Shown here in pieces: positions 53,104 to 60,520 of a stretch of 64,000 nucleotides of DNA (positions within the stretch are counted from its first letter, which is position 1; every line of letters begins with the position of its first letter). The translations under genes and the position numbers were made by a program. Origin of the DNA: Pseudorhizobium banfieldiae (lineage in GTDB: Bacteria; Pseudomonadota; Alphaproteobacteria; Rhizobiales; Rhizobiaceae). The stretch is taken from the NCBI RefSeq assembly GCF_000967425.1, contig NZ_FO082820.1, positions 682,001 to 746,000 on the forward strand, in the 5' to 3' direction. The notes below the pieces were generated by a model, which was not told the DNA's origin, did no database searches, and was given only the letters and a program-made list of their open reading frames with translations.

Positions 53104-53855
53104 CGATGAGCGATCTTCAGGGCCGCGTCGCCCTTGTCACCGGCGCCTCGCGCAATATCGGCCGGGCCATCGCCGTTGCGCTTGCGAGACGTGGAGCGGA
53201 TATCATCGTGCACGTGGCGAACGACACGACTGCCGGCGGCGAAACGGTTGCTGCCGTCCAGGCGCTTGGACGACGTGCGGTTCTGGTGTGCGGCGACCTG
53301 TCTGAGCCGGAGGTAGCGGCAAGGGTTGTGCGGGAGGCTGCCGACGCCTTCGGCAGGCTCGATGTCGTCGTCAACAATGCCGCGGTCCGGCCGGAAGGCG
53401 CCTTCGCGGATATCACCTATGCTGACTGGCGAAAGGTGATGGGGGTGGCGCTCGATGCCGTCTTCCTCATTTCGCAGGCAGCTCTTCCGTACCTGGAAAA
53501 AAGCGACCAGGCTGCGATCGTCAATCTCGGCGGACTGACCGGCCATACCGGTGCGGCGCACCGGGCGCATGTCATCACCGCCAAGGCCGGCGTGGTGGGG
53601 CTGACGAAGGCTATGGCGCACGAGCTCTCGCCGAAGGGCATCACCGTCAATTGCGTCGCGCCGGGCCTCATCGAGACGGTGCGCATCAGCAATGACGGAG
53701 CGGTGCCGAGGCACCACGGCAGTCGCAAGAACCTCGTCGGGCGGCATGGAAAGCCGGAGGAGGTCGCCGAGGCGGTCGCCTACCTTGCTGGTGCGGCCGG
53801 GCGCTACGTCACCGGCGAGACGCTACATGTCAATGGCGGCGCGTATCTGTCATGA
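53100..53855 (+). CDS. SDR-family protein lacking the Ser-Tyr catalytic residues, copy 2
   Basis: A 251-residue SDR protein with cofactor motif VTGASRNIGRAIA (13-25), the NNA motif (VVNNAAVRP, about 90-98), and classical C-terminal parts ITVNCVAPGLIETVR and YVTGETLHVNGG. In the active site, Lys162 is kept (ITAKAG) but the Tyr position is Val158 and the Ser position is Gly145. Copy 1 at 37878-38669 has lost the same two residues. The ATG at 53100 overlaps the mmgE stop (ATGA); a further ATG two codons later is possible. It overlaps the abrB-like gene by 4 bp. Confidence 0.85.
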   Translation: MTMSDLQGRVALVTGASRNIGRAIAVALARRGADIIVHVANDTTAGGETVAAVQALGRRAVLVCGDLSEPEVAARVVREAADAFGRLDVVVNNAAVRPEGAFADITYADWRKVMGVALDAVFLISQAALPYLEKSDQAAIVNLGGLTGHTGAAHRAHVITAKAGVVGLTKAMAHELSPKGITVNCVAPGLIETVRISNDGAVPRHHGSRKNLVGRHGKPEEVAEAVAYLAGAAGRYVTGETLHVNGGAYLS

Positions 53856-54907
53856 CGCTTGGGACCAACCTCACGTTTGCCGGCGGCATCGCCACCTCGG
53901 CCGTGGTGGGTTGGCTCCTGTCCCTGACCGGCCTTCCGCTCGCCTGGATTCTCGGTGCTATGGTCGGCAGTGCCGTCTATGCCAACACCGTCGGGCTCGG
54001 CGGTAAGACTAAGTACGCCCGCCGTCTTGGCCAGCTCCTGATCGGCGGTGCGACGGCGGCAATCCTGACGCCCGGCATTCTCGGTGAACTTTGGTCTTTC
54101 CTGCCGGCGATGATCGCCGCCGCCTTCGTCGCCAATGCGCTGGGCGTTCTGCTTGCCTTTCCGCTTCAGAAGATCGCCGGCGTCGACCGCAAGACCGCGC
54201 TCCTTTCGACCCTGCCCGCCGGGATGTCGGAAATGGCCTCGCTGGCCCGTGAAACTGGCGCGCAGGCGGATGTGGTCATGGTCGTGCACACGCTGCGCGT
54301 GGTGATGATCGTCGTGATGGTTCCCTTTCTCTTCGGCATCGACCGCAGTGCCGTCGCCGCTGAAGTCGATCCACAGGCCAGTCTTGCGGCTCTCGCCACA
54401 TGCGTCGCGGGCGGGCTGTTACTCTCGATCGTCACGGCCAGGCTCGGCGTGCTGAATCCCTGGGTCATCATGCCGATGGCGGTCGGTATCGCGCTGGTGT
54501 CAATGAACGTCTCCATTGCCGCAATGCCGTGGTGGCTGATCGTCGGTGCGCAGGTGCTGATCGGCTTTTCGCTCGGTGCGCGGCTGAAGAAGGAAGATTT
54601 TGCGCGGGTACCGAGGGCGGCAATCGCAGCGATAATCTGCAGCGGTGGGCTCATCCTCATCATGGTATTCGGCTTCGTGCCGATCCTGCGCCTCTTCATC
54701 GATGTTGCGCCCGTGTCGCTGGCGCTCGGTGTCGCCCCCGGTGGCCTTGGCGAGATGATCGCCTCGGCCAAGGCGCTGGGTGCCGCTGCCGCCATTGTCG
54801 CCGGCTTCCAGTTCACCCGTTCCTTCCTCACCAACATCATCGCGCCGCCGCTGCTCGTCCGCTTCGCGGTTGGTCCCGAAGGCACCGACGAGGCGGCGAA
54901 CACTTGA
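53852..54907 (+). CDS. AbrB-family (ammonia monooxygenase-like) membrane protein, copy 2
   Basis: A 351-residue membrane protein of the same duplicated family as 38653-39777, with about ten membrane segments. Repeat motifs are LPLAWILGAMVGSAVY with LGQLLIGGATAAILTP, and NPWVIMPMAVGIALV with QVLIGFSLGARLKKED. TLPAGMSEMASLARETGAQ and APGGLGEMIASAKALGA are the paired Gly/Glu loops of the two halves. It starts by ATGA overlap with the SDR gene. Its recurring partnership with MmgE/PrpD, SDR and TTT genes suggests an efflux or uptake role for the same pathway; the substrate is unknown. Confidence 0.82.
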   Translation: MTLGTNLTFAGGIATSAVVGWLLSLTGLPLAWILGAMVGSAVYANTVGLGGKTKYARRLGQLLIGGATAAILTPGILGELWSFLPAMIAAAFVANALGVLLAFPLQKIAGVDRKTALLSTLPAGMSEMASLARETGAQADVVMVVHTLRVVMIVVMVPFLFGIDRSAVAAEVDPQASLAALATCVAGGLLLSIVTARLGVLNPWVIMPMAVGIALVSMNVSIAAMPWWLIVGAQVLIGFSLGARLKKEDFARVPRAAIAAIICSGGLILIMVFGFVPILRLFIDVAPVSLALGVAPGGLGEMIASAKALGAAAAIVAGFQFTRSFLTNIIAPPLLVRFAVGPEGTDEAANT

Positions 54908-54951
54908 GCGGCGGCGCGAGAAAAGCAGCAATGAACGAGGAGGAGGCAGCC

Positions 54952-56109
54952 ATGGTTGATGCCGATACGATCCGCGAAATTCGCCAGTCGGTGGCGTCAC
55001 TCTGCGCCGGCTTTCCCGGCGAATACTGGCGCGAGTTGGACCGCGAAAAGGCTTATCCTACCGCCTTCGTGAAGGCGATGACGGATGGCGGCTTCTTGGG
55101 TGTGTTGGTGCCGGAGGAGTATGGCGGCAGCGGGCAGGGCCTCACGGTCGCCGCCAATATCCTGGAAGAGGTTCACGCGCAGGGCTGCAATGCAGCCGCG
55201 CTGCACGCGCAGATGTACACGATGGGAACGTTGCTGCGCCACGGCAGCGAAGCGCAGAAGACGCTGTGGCTGCCGAAGATCGCGACCGGCGAGACGCGGC
55301 TTCAGGCCTTCGGTGTGACGGAGCCGACCGCCGGAACCGACACGACGTCGATCCGCACCTTCGCCGAAAAGCGAGGCGATCGCTACGTCATCAACGGCCA
55401 GAAGGTCTGGACCTCGCGAGCAGAGCACTCCGACCTGATGATCCTGCTCGCCCGCACAACGACCAAGGAGAAGGTGGCGCGCAAGCGCGACGGGCTCTCA
55501 GTCTTCCTTGTCGACATGAAGGCGGCCCTCGGCCAGGGACTCTCCATCAAGCCGATCCGCGCCATGCTGAACCACGCAACCACGGAGGTATTCTTCGACA
55601 ATCTCGAAATCCCGGCCGACAGCCTGATTGGCGAGGAGGGCAAGGGTTTCAGCTATATCCTAGACGGCATGAATGCAGAGCGCATCCTGATCGCTGCCGA
55701 ATGCATCGGCGATGCCACCTGGTTCACCAGGACCGCCACGCGCTATGCCAACGAGCGCGTCGTCTTCGGCCGACCGATTGGCCAGAACCAGGGCGTCCAG
55801 TTCCCGATCGCGCGCGCTTATGCGGCGGCAGAGGCGGCGAAGCTGATGGTCTACCGGGCGGCGGAGCGCTTCGATCGGGGCGAGTCGTGCGGCCCCGAAG
55901 CGAACATGGCCAAGCTTTTGGCTTCCGAAGCTTCCTGGCAGGCGGCCGATACATGCCTGCAGACCCATGGCGGGTTCGGTTTTGCGGAGGAATACGACGT
56001 CGAGCGCAAGTTTCGCGAGACGCGGCTCTACCAGGTGGCGCCAATCTCGACGAACCTCATCCTCGCTTATCTGTCCGAGCATGTGCTTGGCATGCCCCGG
56101 TCCTATTGA
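54952..56109 (+). CDS. Acyl-CoA dehydrogenase family protein
   Basis: A 385-residue acyl-CoA dehydrogenase with the usual helical N-domain, FAD-binding middle domain (QAFGVTEPTAGTDTTSIRT; YVINGQKVWTSRAEHSDL) and C-terminal helical domain. The MCAD-type catalytic Glu position in the C-terminal loop reads YQVAPIST (Pro364), but a Glu is present at the isovaleryl-CoA-dehydrogenase-type position (Glu243 in GMNAERILIAAE). The start is the ATG at 54952, with GAGGAGG 6 bp upstream; an ATG at 54931 overlaps that site. It lies 44 bp after the abrB-like gene, before the CoA-transferase. It probably introduces a double bond in a short branched or dicarboxylic acyl-CoA. Confidence 0.86.
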   Translation: MVDADTIREIRQSVASLCAGFPGEYWRELDREKAYPTAFVKAMTDGGFLGVLVPEEYGGSGQGLTVAANILEEVHAQGCNAAALHAQMYTMGTLLRHGSEAQKTLWLPKIATGETRLQAFGVTEPTAGTDTTSIRTFAEKRGDRYVINGQKVWTSRAEHSDLMILLARTTTKEKVARKRDGLSVFLVDMKAALGQGLSIKPIRAMLNHATTEVFFDNLEIPADSLIGEEGKGFSYILDGMNAERILIAAECIGDATWFTRTATRYANERVVFGRPIGQNQGVQFPIARAYAAAEAAKLMVYRAAERFDRGESCGPEANMAKLLASEASWQAADTCLQTHGGFGFAEEYDVERKFRETRLYQVAPISTNLILAYLSEHVLGMPRSY

Positions 56110-56121
56110 GGAGCCTGAAGG

Positions 56122-57243
56122 ATGGCCGGACCGCTCGATGGATTGCTCGTCGTCTCGCTGGAACAGGCGGTTGCAGCTCCTTTCTGCACCTCGCGGTTGG
56201 CGGATGCCGGTGCGCGGGTAATCAAGGTCGAGCGCCCGGAAGGCGATTTCGCGCGGAACTATGACCGGCTGGCGAAGGGACATTCCTCCTATTTCGTCTG
56301 GCTCAACCGCGGCAAGCAGTCGATTGCGCTCGATTTGAAGCAGGCGGAGGACCTCGCGGTGCTGAAGGCGATGCTCGCCAAGGCGGACGTCTTCGTCGAA
56401 AACCTCGCTCCCGGCGCAGTAGGCCGCCTCGGGCTCAGCGTGGACGTGCTGGAGGGGCTCAACCCGACGCTGGTCCAGTGCCACATCTCCGGTTATGGTG
56501 ACCACGGGCCGCATCGCGACCGCAAGGCCTACGATCTCCTGATCCAGGCGGAAAGCGGGCTGGCATCAGTGACCGGTACTCCGGAGGAGGCCGCGCGTGT
56601 CGGTATATCGGTCTGCGATATCGGCACCGGCATGTATGCCCATGCGGCAATCCTCGAGGCGCTGATCGAACGGCGCTCGTCCGGCCGAGGCGCCGTGATT
56701 GAGGTTGCCATGTTTGATGCCATGGCCGACTGGATGGCGGTGCCGCTGCTCCAGGCCGAGGGTGCAGGCAGGAACCCGCCGCGCATGGGGCTGCGCCACC
56801 CGTCGATCGCACCTTACGGCGTCTTCACCTGCGCTGACGGGCGAGGCGTCCTGATCTCGATCCAGAACGAGCGGGAATGGCATTCCTTCTGCGGTGCCGT
56901 CATGGCCAACGGCTCGCTCGCGACTGATCCGCGCTTCAGTGACGCCTTCCGCCGGATCGAGAACCGGGCCGTGATGGACGGCCTGATCGAGACAGTGTTC
57001 GCCGCCGAATCACACGAGACGATGATCGACCGCCTCGACGCGGCAGGCATCGCCTATGCCATGGTCAATACCCCGCTCAACCTGGCCGAGCACCCCCATC
57101 TGAGACGGATCGACGTCGCCACGGAGGGCGGCACGGTTTCCGTGCCTGCCCCGCCGGCACGCAGGCGGGACAAGGCTCCTGCATTGGGACCGGTTCCGTC
57201 CATCGATACCGACGGTGCGGCGATCCGACGGGAGTTCGGTTGA
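56122..57243 (+). CDS. Class III CoA-transferase (CaiB/BaiF family)
   Basis: A 373-residue family III CoA-transferase starting GPLDGLLVVSLEQAVAAPFC. It has VIKVERPEGDFARNYD, SYFVWLNRGKQSIALDLK, and GISVCDIGTGMYAHAAILEA containing the Asp that forms the CoA thioester intermediate. Family members such as succinyl-CoA:mesaconate, itaconate or citramalate transferases activate C4-C5 dicarboxylates. Followed by mmgE, hydratase and CitE-like lyase genes, it is the likely entry step for forming a dicarboxyl-CoA in module 2. It starts 12 bp after the acyl-CoA dehydrogenase stop. Confidence 0.87.
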   Translation: MAGPLDGLLVVSLEQAVAAPFCTSRLADAGARVIKVERPEGDFARNYDRLAKGHSSYFVWLNRGKQSIALDLKQAEDLAVLKAMLAKADVFVENLAPGAVGRLGLSVDVLEGLNPTLVQCHISGYGDHGPHRDRKAYDLLIQAESGLASVTGTPEEAARVGISVCDIGTGMYAHAAILEALIERRSSGRGAVIEVAMFDAMADWMAVPLLQAEGAGRNPPRMGLRHPSIAPYGVFTCADGRGVLISIQNEREWHSFCGAVMANGSLATDPRFSDAFRRIENRAVMDGLIETVFAAESHETMIDRLDAAGIAYAMVNTPLNLAEHPHLRRIDVATEGGTVSVPAPPARRRDKAPALGPVPSIDTDGAAIRREFG

Positions 57244-57285
57244 ACCAATGAGACATGCGCAGATACGTGCCCTGGGAGGAAGATC

Positions 57286-58755
57286 GTGAACCAGCATCCG
57301 ATGACGTCCGCCGCGAGCGATGATCCGCACGGCCATCTTTCCGGTCTGACGAAAGCCGCCGCCAGCTTCGTCGCCGACCTCGACTACGACGATCTCGACA
57401 ACGAGACGCTCCGGCTCGCCCGGCGCTGCGTGCTCGACGGTCTCGCCGTGGCACTCGCCGGGTCGGAGCAGCCGGGCATGAAACCGCTCGGTGCCTATGT
57501 CGACAGCCTTGGCGGCACACCCCAGGCCAGGCTGATCGGCAGGGCGGCAAGCCGGGTGCCCGCCCATCTCGCCGCACTCTGGGGCGGGACTGCCGGGCAT
57601 GCGATGGATTGGGACGACACACAACTCGCCGAAGGCCCGGGCCGTCCCTACGGATTGCTGATGCATCCGACGATGCCGCCACTGATCGCGGCGCTCACCA
57701 TGTCGGACCTTGTCGCCGCGGAGACAGGACAGCCGGTTGACGGCAGGCGCTTCCTGACGGCCTTCCTGGCTGGGTTCGAGGTGGGCTGCAAGGTCGCCGA
57801 GGCGATCAATCCGGATCACTACATGCGCGGATTCCACACATCCGGGACCATCGGCACCTTTGCGGCGGCCGCTGCGGCGGCAAAGATGCTGGGCCTTGAT
57901 GCCGCGGGCGTGGCGCAGGCGCTCGGCCTTGCCGCCTCCATGGCATCCGGCATCCGCGCCGGGTTCGGGACGATGACCAAGCCGATGCATGTCGGCCGCG
58001 CAGCCGAAAACGGCGTGACGGCGGCGCTGCTTGCTCGCCACGGCCTGTCTGCCAATCCGGAGGCGCTCGATGGTCGTTGGGGCTATCTGGCAATTGCCGG
58101 ACCGGGGGGCGAGCCGGCGCTGGTGCGCGATCGCTTCGGCAGGCCGCACACGATCGTAAGCCCCGGCATCTCGATCAAACCCTATCCGTCGGGCGTGCTT
58201 ACTCATCCAAGCATGGATGCGATGCTCTTCCTGATGCGTGAGAATGGGCTTACGGCCGACGACATCGCGTCTGTCACGCTAAAGGCTGGCAGCAACGTGC
58301 TCGGCCCCATCCGCTTTCGCATCGCGACAACGGAACTCGAGGGAAAATTCTCCTTCGCCTTCCTGCTGACTGCCATCATCCTGGCAGGTCGCGCTGGCAA
58401 GGGTGAATTCACCGACGAATTCGTTTCCTCCAAGGCGTCGCAGGACATGCAGCGGCGGATTGAAACCGTCTTCGACCAGTCAATCGAGGATATGGGGTGG
58501 GATCGCATTCGATCGAAGATCGAGGTTACGACGAAAGACGGCCGGCAGTTCGAGCGCTGGGCGAATGAAAACTATCGCGGCAGCCCGCACAATCCACTTT
58601 CCGATGCGGAGCTGGAAGGCAAGTTCCGGGATTGCGCTGATGGTCTGATCGATGCGGATCGGATGCAGCAGGTGTTTGATTTTGTCTGGTCGCTGGACGA
58701 GGCCGCGAATGTCGGGCGGATTTTCGACCTGCTGAACTGGCAAAGCCAGCCCTAG
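57286..58755 (+). CDS. MmgE/PrpD-family protein, copy 4
   Basis: A 489-residue MmgE/PrpD protein. Active-site blocks: GHAMDWDDTQLAEGPGRPYG with LLMHPT, RGFHTSGTIGTFAAA, GFGTMTKPMHVGRAAENG with Lys, and SIKPYPSGVLTHPSMDA with His. It is closest in pattern to copy 2. The GTG at 57286 has GGAGGA 5 bp upstream and is preferred over the ATG 5 codons later. It lies between the CoA-transferase and hydratase genes. A dehydratase or decarboxylase role toward a C5-C6 acid fits the context; cis-aconitate decarboxylase is one member of this family. Confidence 0.86.
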   Translation: MNQHPMTSAASDDPHGHLSGLTKAAASFVADLDYDDLDNETLRLARRCVLDGLAVALAGSEQPGMKPLGAYVDSLGGTPQARLIGRAASRVPAHLAALWGGTAGHAMDWDDTQLAEGPGRPYGLLMHPTMPPLIAALTMSDLVAAETGQPVDGRRFLTAFLAGFEVGCKVAEAINPDHYMRGFHTSGTIGTFAAAAAAAKMLGLDAAGVAQALGLAASMASGIRAGFGTMTKPMHVGRAAENGVTAALLARHGLSANPEALDGRWGYLAIAGPGGEPALVRDRFGRPHTIVSPGISIKPYPSGVLTHPSMDAMLFLMRENGLTADDIASVTLKAGSNVLGPIRFRIATTELEGKFSFAFLLTAIILAGRAGKGEFTDEFVSSKASQDMQRRIETVFDQSIEDMGWDRIRSKIEVTTKDGRQFERWANENYRGSPHNPLSDAELEGKFRDCADGLIDADRMQQVFDFVWSLDEAANVGRIFDLLNWQSQP

Positions 58756-58790
58756 CTTGGCGCACAGGCTGAACGAAGCAAGGAGGAGCG

Positions 58791-59648
58791 ATGTCTTCGG
58801 ACAACACCCCGGACGGCAGGGAAGCCATCGGCCGGACAGAGTGTCGGCGCGCGGTCATCTCGCCCGCTCGCGCTGCGGCGTTGGCAGCGGCGCTTGACCT
58901 TGACAGTGCGCCAGGAGGCGGCGCATCCCTCCCGCCTGCCTGGCACTGGATGTTCTTCAATCCTGTGGCACGGCGCAGCGAACTGGGACCGGACGGGCAT
59001 CCGAGACGCGGTGAATTCGTGCCGGAGCTGGGCCTGCCGCGCCGCATGTGGGCCGGCGGCCGGCTTGTCTATCATGCGCCGTTGCCGGTCGGGGCGGAGG
59101 CGATCCGCGAGAGCGAAATCATCGATGTCTCCACCAAGAAGGGACGCTCGGGCCGTCTCGGCTTCGTGACGATCCGCCACCGGATTTCACACGCGAGCAC
59201 GCTCTGCATCGAGGAGGAGCAGGATCTCGTCTTCCGCGAAGCGGCTGTGCCGGGTGCTCCGGGCGCCTCTCCCGTCTCGGCACCGGACGACGCGCGGTGG
59301 TCGGAGGTTTTCGTGCCGGACCCCGTGCTGCTTTTCCATTACTCTGCGCTGACCGACAACGGCCATCGCATTCATTACGACCTGTCCTATACCCGGCTGG
59401 TTGAGGGCTATCGCGATCTTGTCGTGCATGGTCCCCTGGTAGCAACGCTGCTGCACGGGCTAGCCGCTCGTTGCAGGGGCGGTGTCCCGATCCGTCGTTT
59501 TGCTTTCCGGGCGATGGCGCCGCTCTTCGTTGATCGCCCGTTCCGACTGGAGGCCGTCACCTCCGAAGATCATAGCGGCTTGTCACTCTGGGCGCGCGGC
59601 CCGGAAGGGGAACTCGCCATGCAGGCAACGGCGAGTTTCGATGACTGA
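58791..59648 (+). CDS. MaoC/FAS1-like acyl-CoA hydratase, itaconyl/mesaconyl-C4-CoA hydratase-like
   Basis: A 285-residue double-hotdog hydratase of the FAS1-like/HTD2 type. LPPAWHWMFFNPVARRSELG and GLPRRMWAGGRLVYHAPL form the N-terminal hotdog. The C-terminal hotdog carries the catalytic-type Tyr/His segment FHYSALTDNGHRIHYD (hydratase motif) and LVVHGPLVATLLHGLA. Members include itaconyl-CoA hydratase and mesaconyl-C4-CoA hydratase, both leading to citramalyl-CoA. It overlaps the CitE-like lyase gene by 8 bp, which strongly supports that pairing. An AGGAGGAG site precedes the ATG. Confidence 0.85.
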   Translation: MSSDNTPDGREAIGRTECRRAVISPARAAALAAALDLDSAPGGGASLPPAWHWMFFNPVARRSELGPDGHPRRGEFVPELGLPRRMWAGGRLVYHAPLPVGAEAIRESEIIDVSTKKGRSGRLGFVTIRHRISHASTLCIEEEQDLVFREAAVPGAPGASPVSAPDDARWSEVFVPDPVLLFHYSALTDNGHRIHYDLSYTRLVEGYRDLVVHGPLVATLLHGLAARCRGGVPIRRFAFRAMAPLFVDRPFRLEAVTSEDHSGLSLWARGPEGELAMQATASFDD

Positions 59649-60495
59649 CGCTCAAGAGCCACGAACTGCAGATCGGAGGCAGCCGGCGAGCTATCTCTTC
59701 GTTCCGGGTAACCGTCCCGACCGTTTCGCCAAGGCCACCGCCTCCGGTGCCCACACGATCATCATCGATCTGGAGGATGCCGTTGGACCGAACGACAAGG
59801 ACACGGCGCGGGCCGCCGCCATGGCCTGGTTCGCGCAGGGCGGGACGGGCGTTCTTCGCATCAACGGCGCCGATACGCCCTGGCTCGCCTCCGATCTCGA
59901 GGCGCTCGCCGGTTTCCCGGAAGCGCTGATCATGGTCCCGAAAGCGAATGCCGCTGTATTGAGCCGCGTGTCTCGCCATTTGCCCCGCCGTCGCTTGATC
60001 CCCCTTCTCGAAAGCGTCGAGGGTTACGTGGGCGTCCACGAAATCGCGGCCTGGGCGGGCGTCTACCGGATTGCCTTCGGCAATCTTGACTTTGGGCTCG
60101 ATGCACGCGTTCCGGACACCGGTGCGAGCCTGGATCCGGTGCGACTGCAGATCGCAATCGCATCGCGGCACGCAGGCTTGCCCTCGCCGATTGATGGGGT
60201 CACCGTGGACCTCGACGACGCGGCGGTGCTGGCTGCCGACATTGCACGCGCCCGCGCTCTCGGCTTCACTGCAAAGCTCTGTCTGCACCCGCGGCAGGTG
60301 GCGGCTGTGAATGAGGGCTTTGCGCCGACGAAGGCCGAACTCGACCGGGCGCGTCGAATCGTTGCTGCCGCCGGCTTGGCGAAGGGAAGCGTCGTGCAAC
60401 TCGATGGCAGGATGATCGACCGGCCAGTCGTTGAACGTGCACAGGCGCTTCTTGATCAGGCGGGCACAGACCTGTCGTTTGAGGCGCTTGAGTAA
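59641..60495 (+). CDS. CitE/HpcH-family lyase, citramalyl-CoA lyase-like
   Basis: A 284-residue TIM-barrel lyase of the CitE family. It begins near SYLFVPGNRPDRFAKA and has IIIDLEDAVGPNDKDTAR (acidic and Arg active-site segment), LRINGADTPW, LIPLLESVEGYVG (metal Glu), and RIAFGNLDFGLDARV (metal Asp). Members split citramalyl-CoA or malyl-CoA to acetyl-CoA plus pyruvate or glyoxylate. The 8-bp overlap with the itaconyl-CoA-hydratase-like gene points to citramalyl-CoA as substrate. The ATG at 59641 is used; an upstream in-frame extension lies inside the hydratase gene. Confidence 0.86.
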   Translation: MTDAQEPRTADRRQPASYLFVPGNRPDRFAKATASGAHTIIIDLEDAVGPNDKDTARAAAMAWFAQGGTGVLRINGADTPWLASDLEALAGFPEALIMVPKANAAVLSRVSRHLPRRRLIPLLESVEGYVGVHEIAAWAGVYRIAFGNLDFGLDARVPDTGASLDPVRLQIAIASRHAGLPSPIDGVTVDLDDAAVLAADIARARALGFTAKLCLHPRQVAAVNEGFAPTKAELDRARRIVAAAGLAKGSVVQLDGRMIDRPVVERAQALLDQAGTDLSFEALE

Positions 60496-60497
60496 CC

Positions 60498-60520
60498 GAC
60501 CGGAGGTATCCTCCTGGGTC
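60498..60520. terminator. Weak hairpin between convergent citE-like and tarD genes
   Basis: GGAGG-TAT-CCTCC (60502-60506 and 60510-60514), with outer GACC/GGTC pairing (60498-60501 and 60517-60520), lies in the 23 bp between the two convergent stops. It could serve both directions but has no T-run. Confidence 0.4.

Noticed and set aside
54400-54951. N-terminal extension of the acyl-CoA dehydrogenase frame
   Set aside because: It reads through the abrB-like gene in another frame; the ATG at 54952 with GAGGAGG is the real start.
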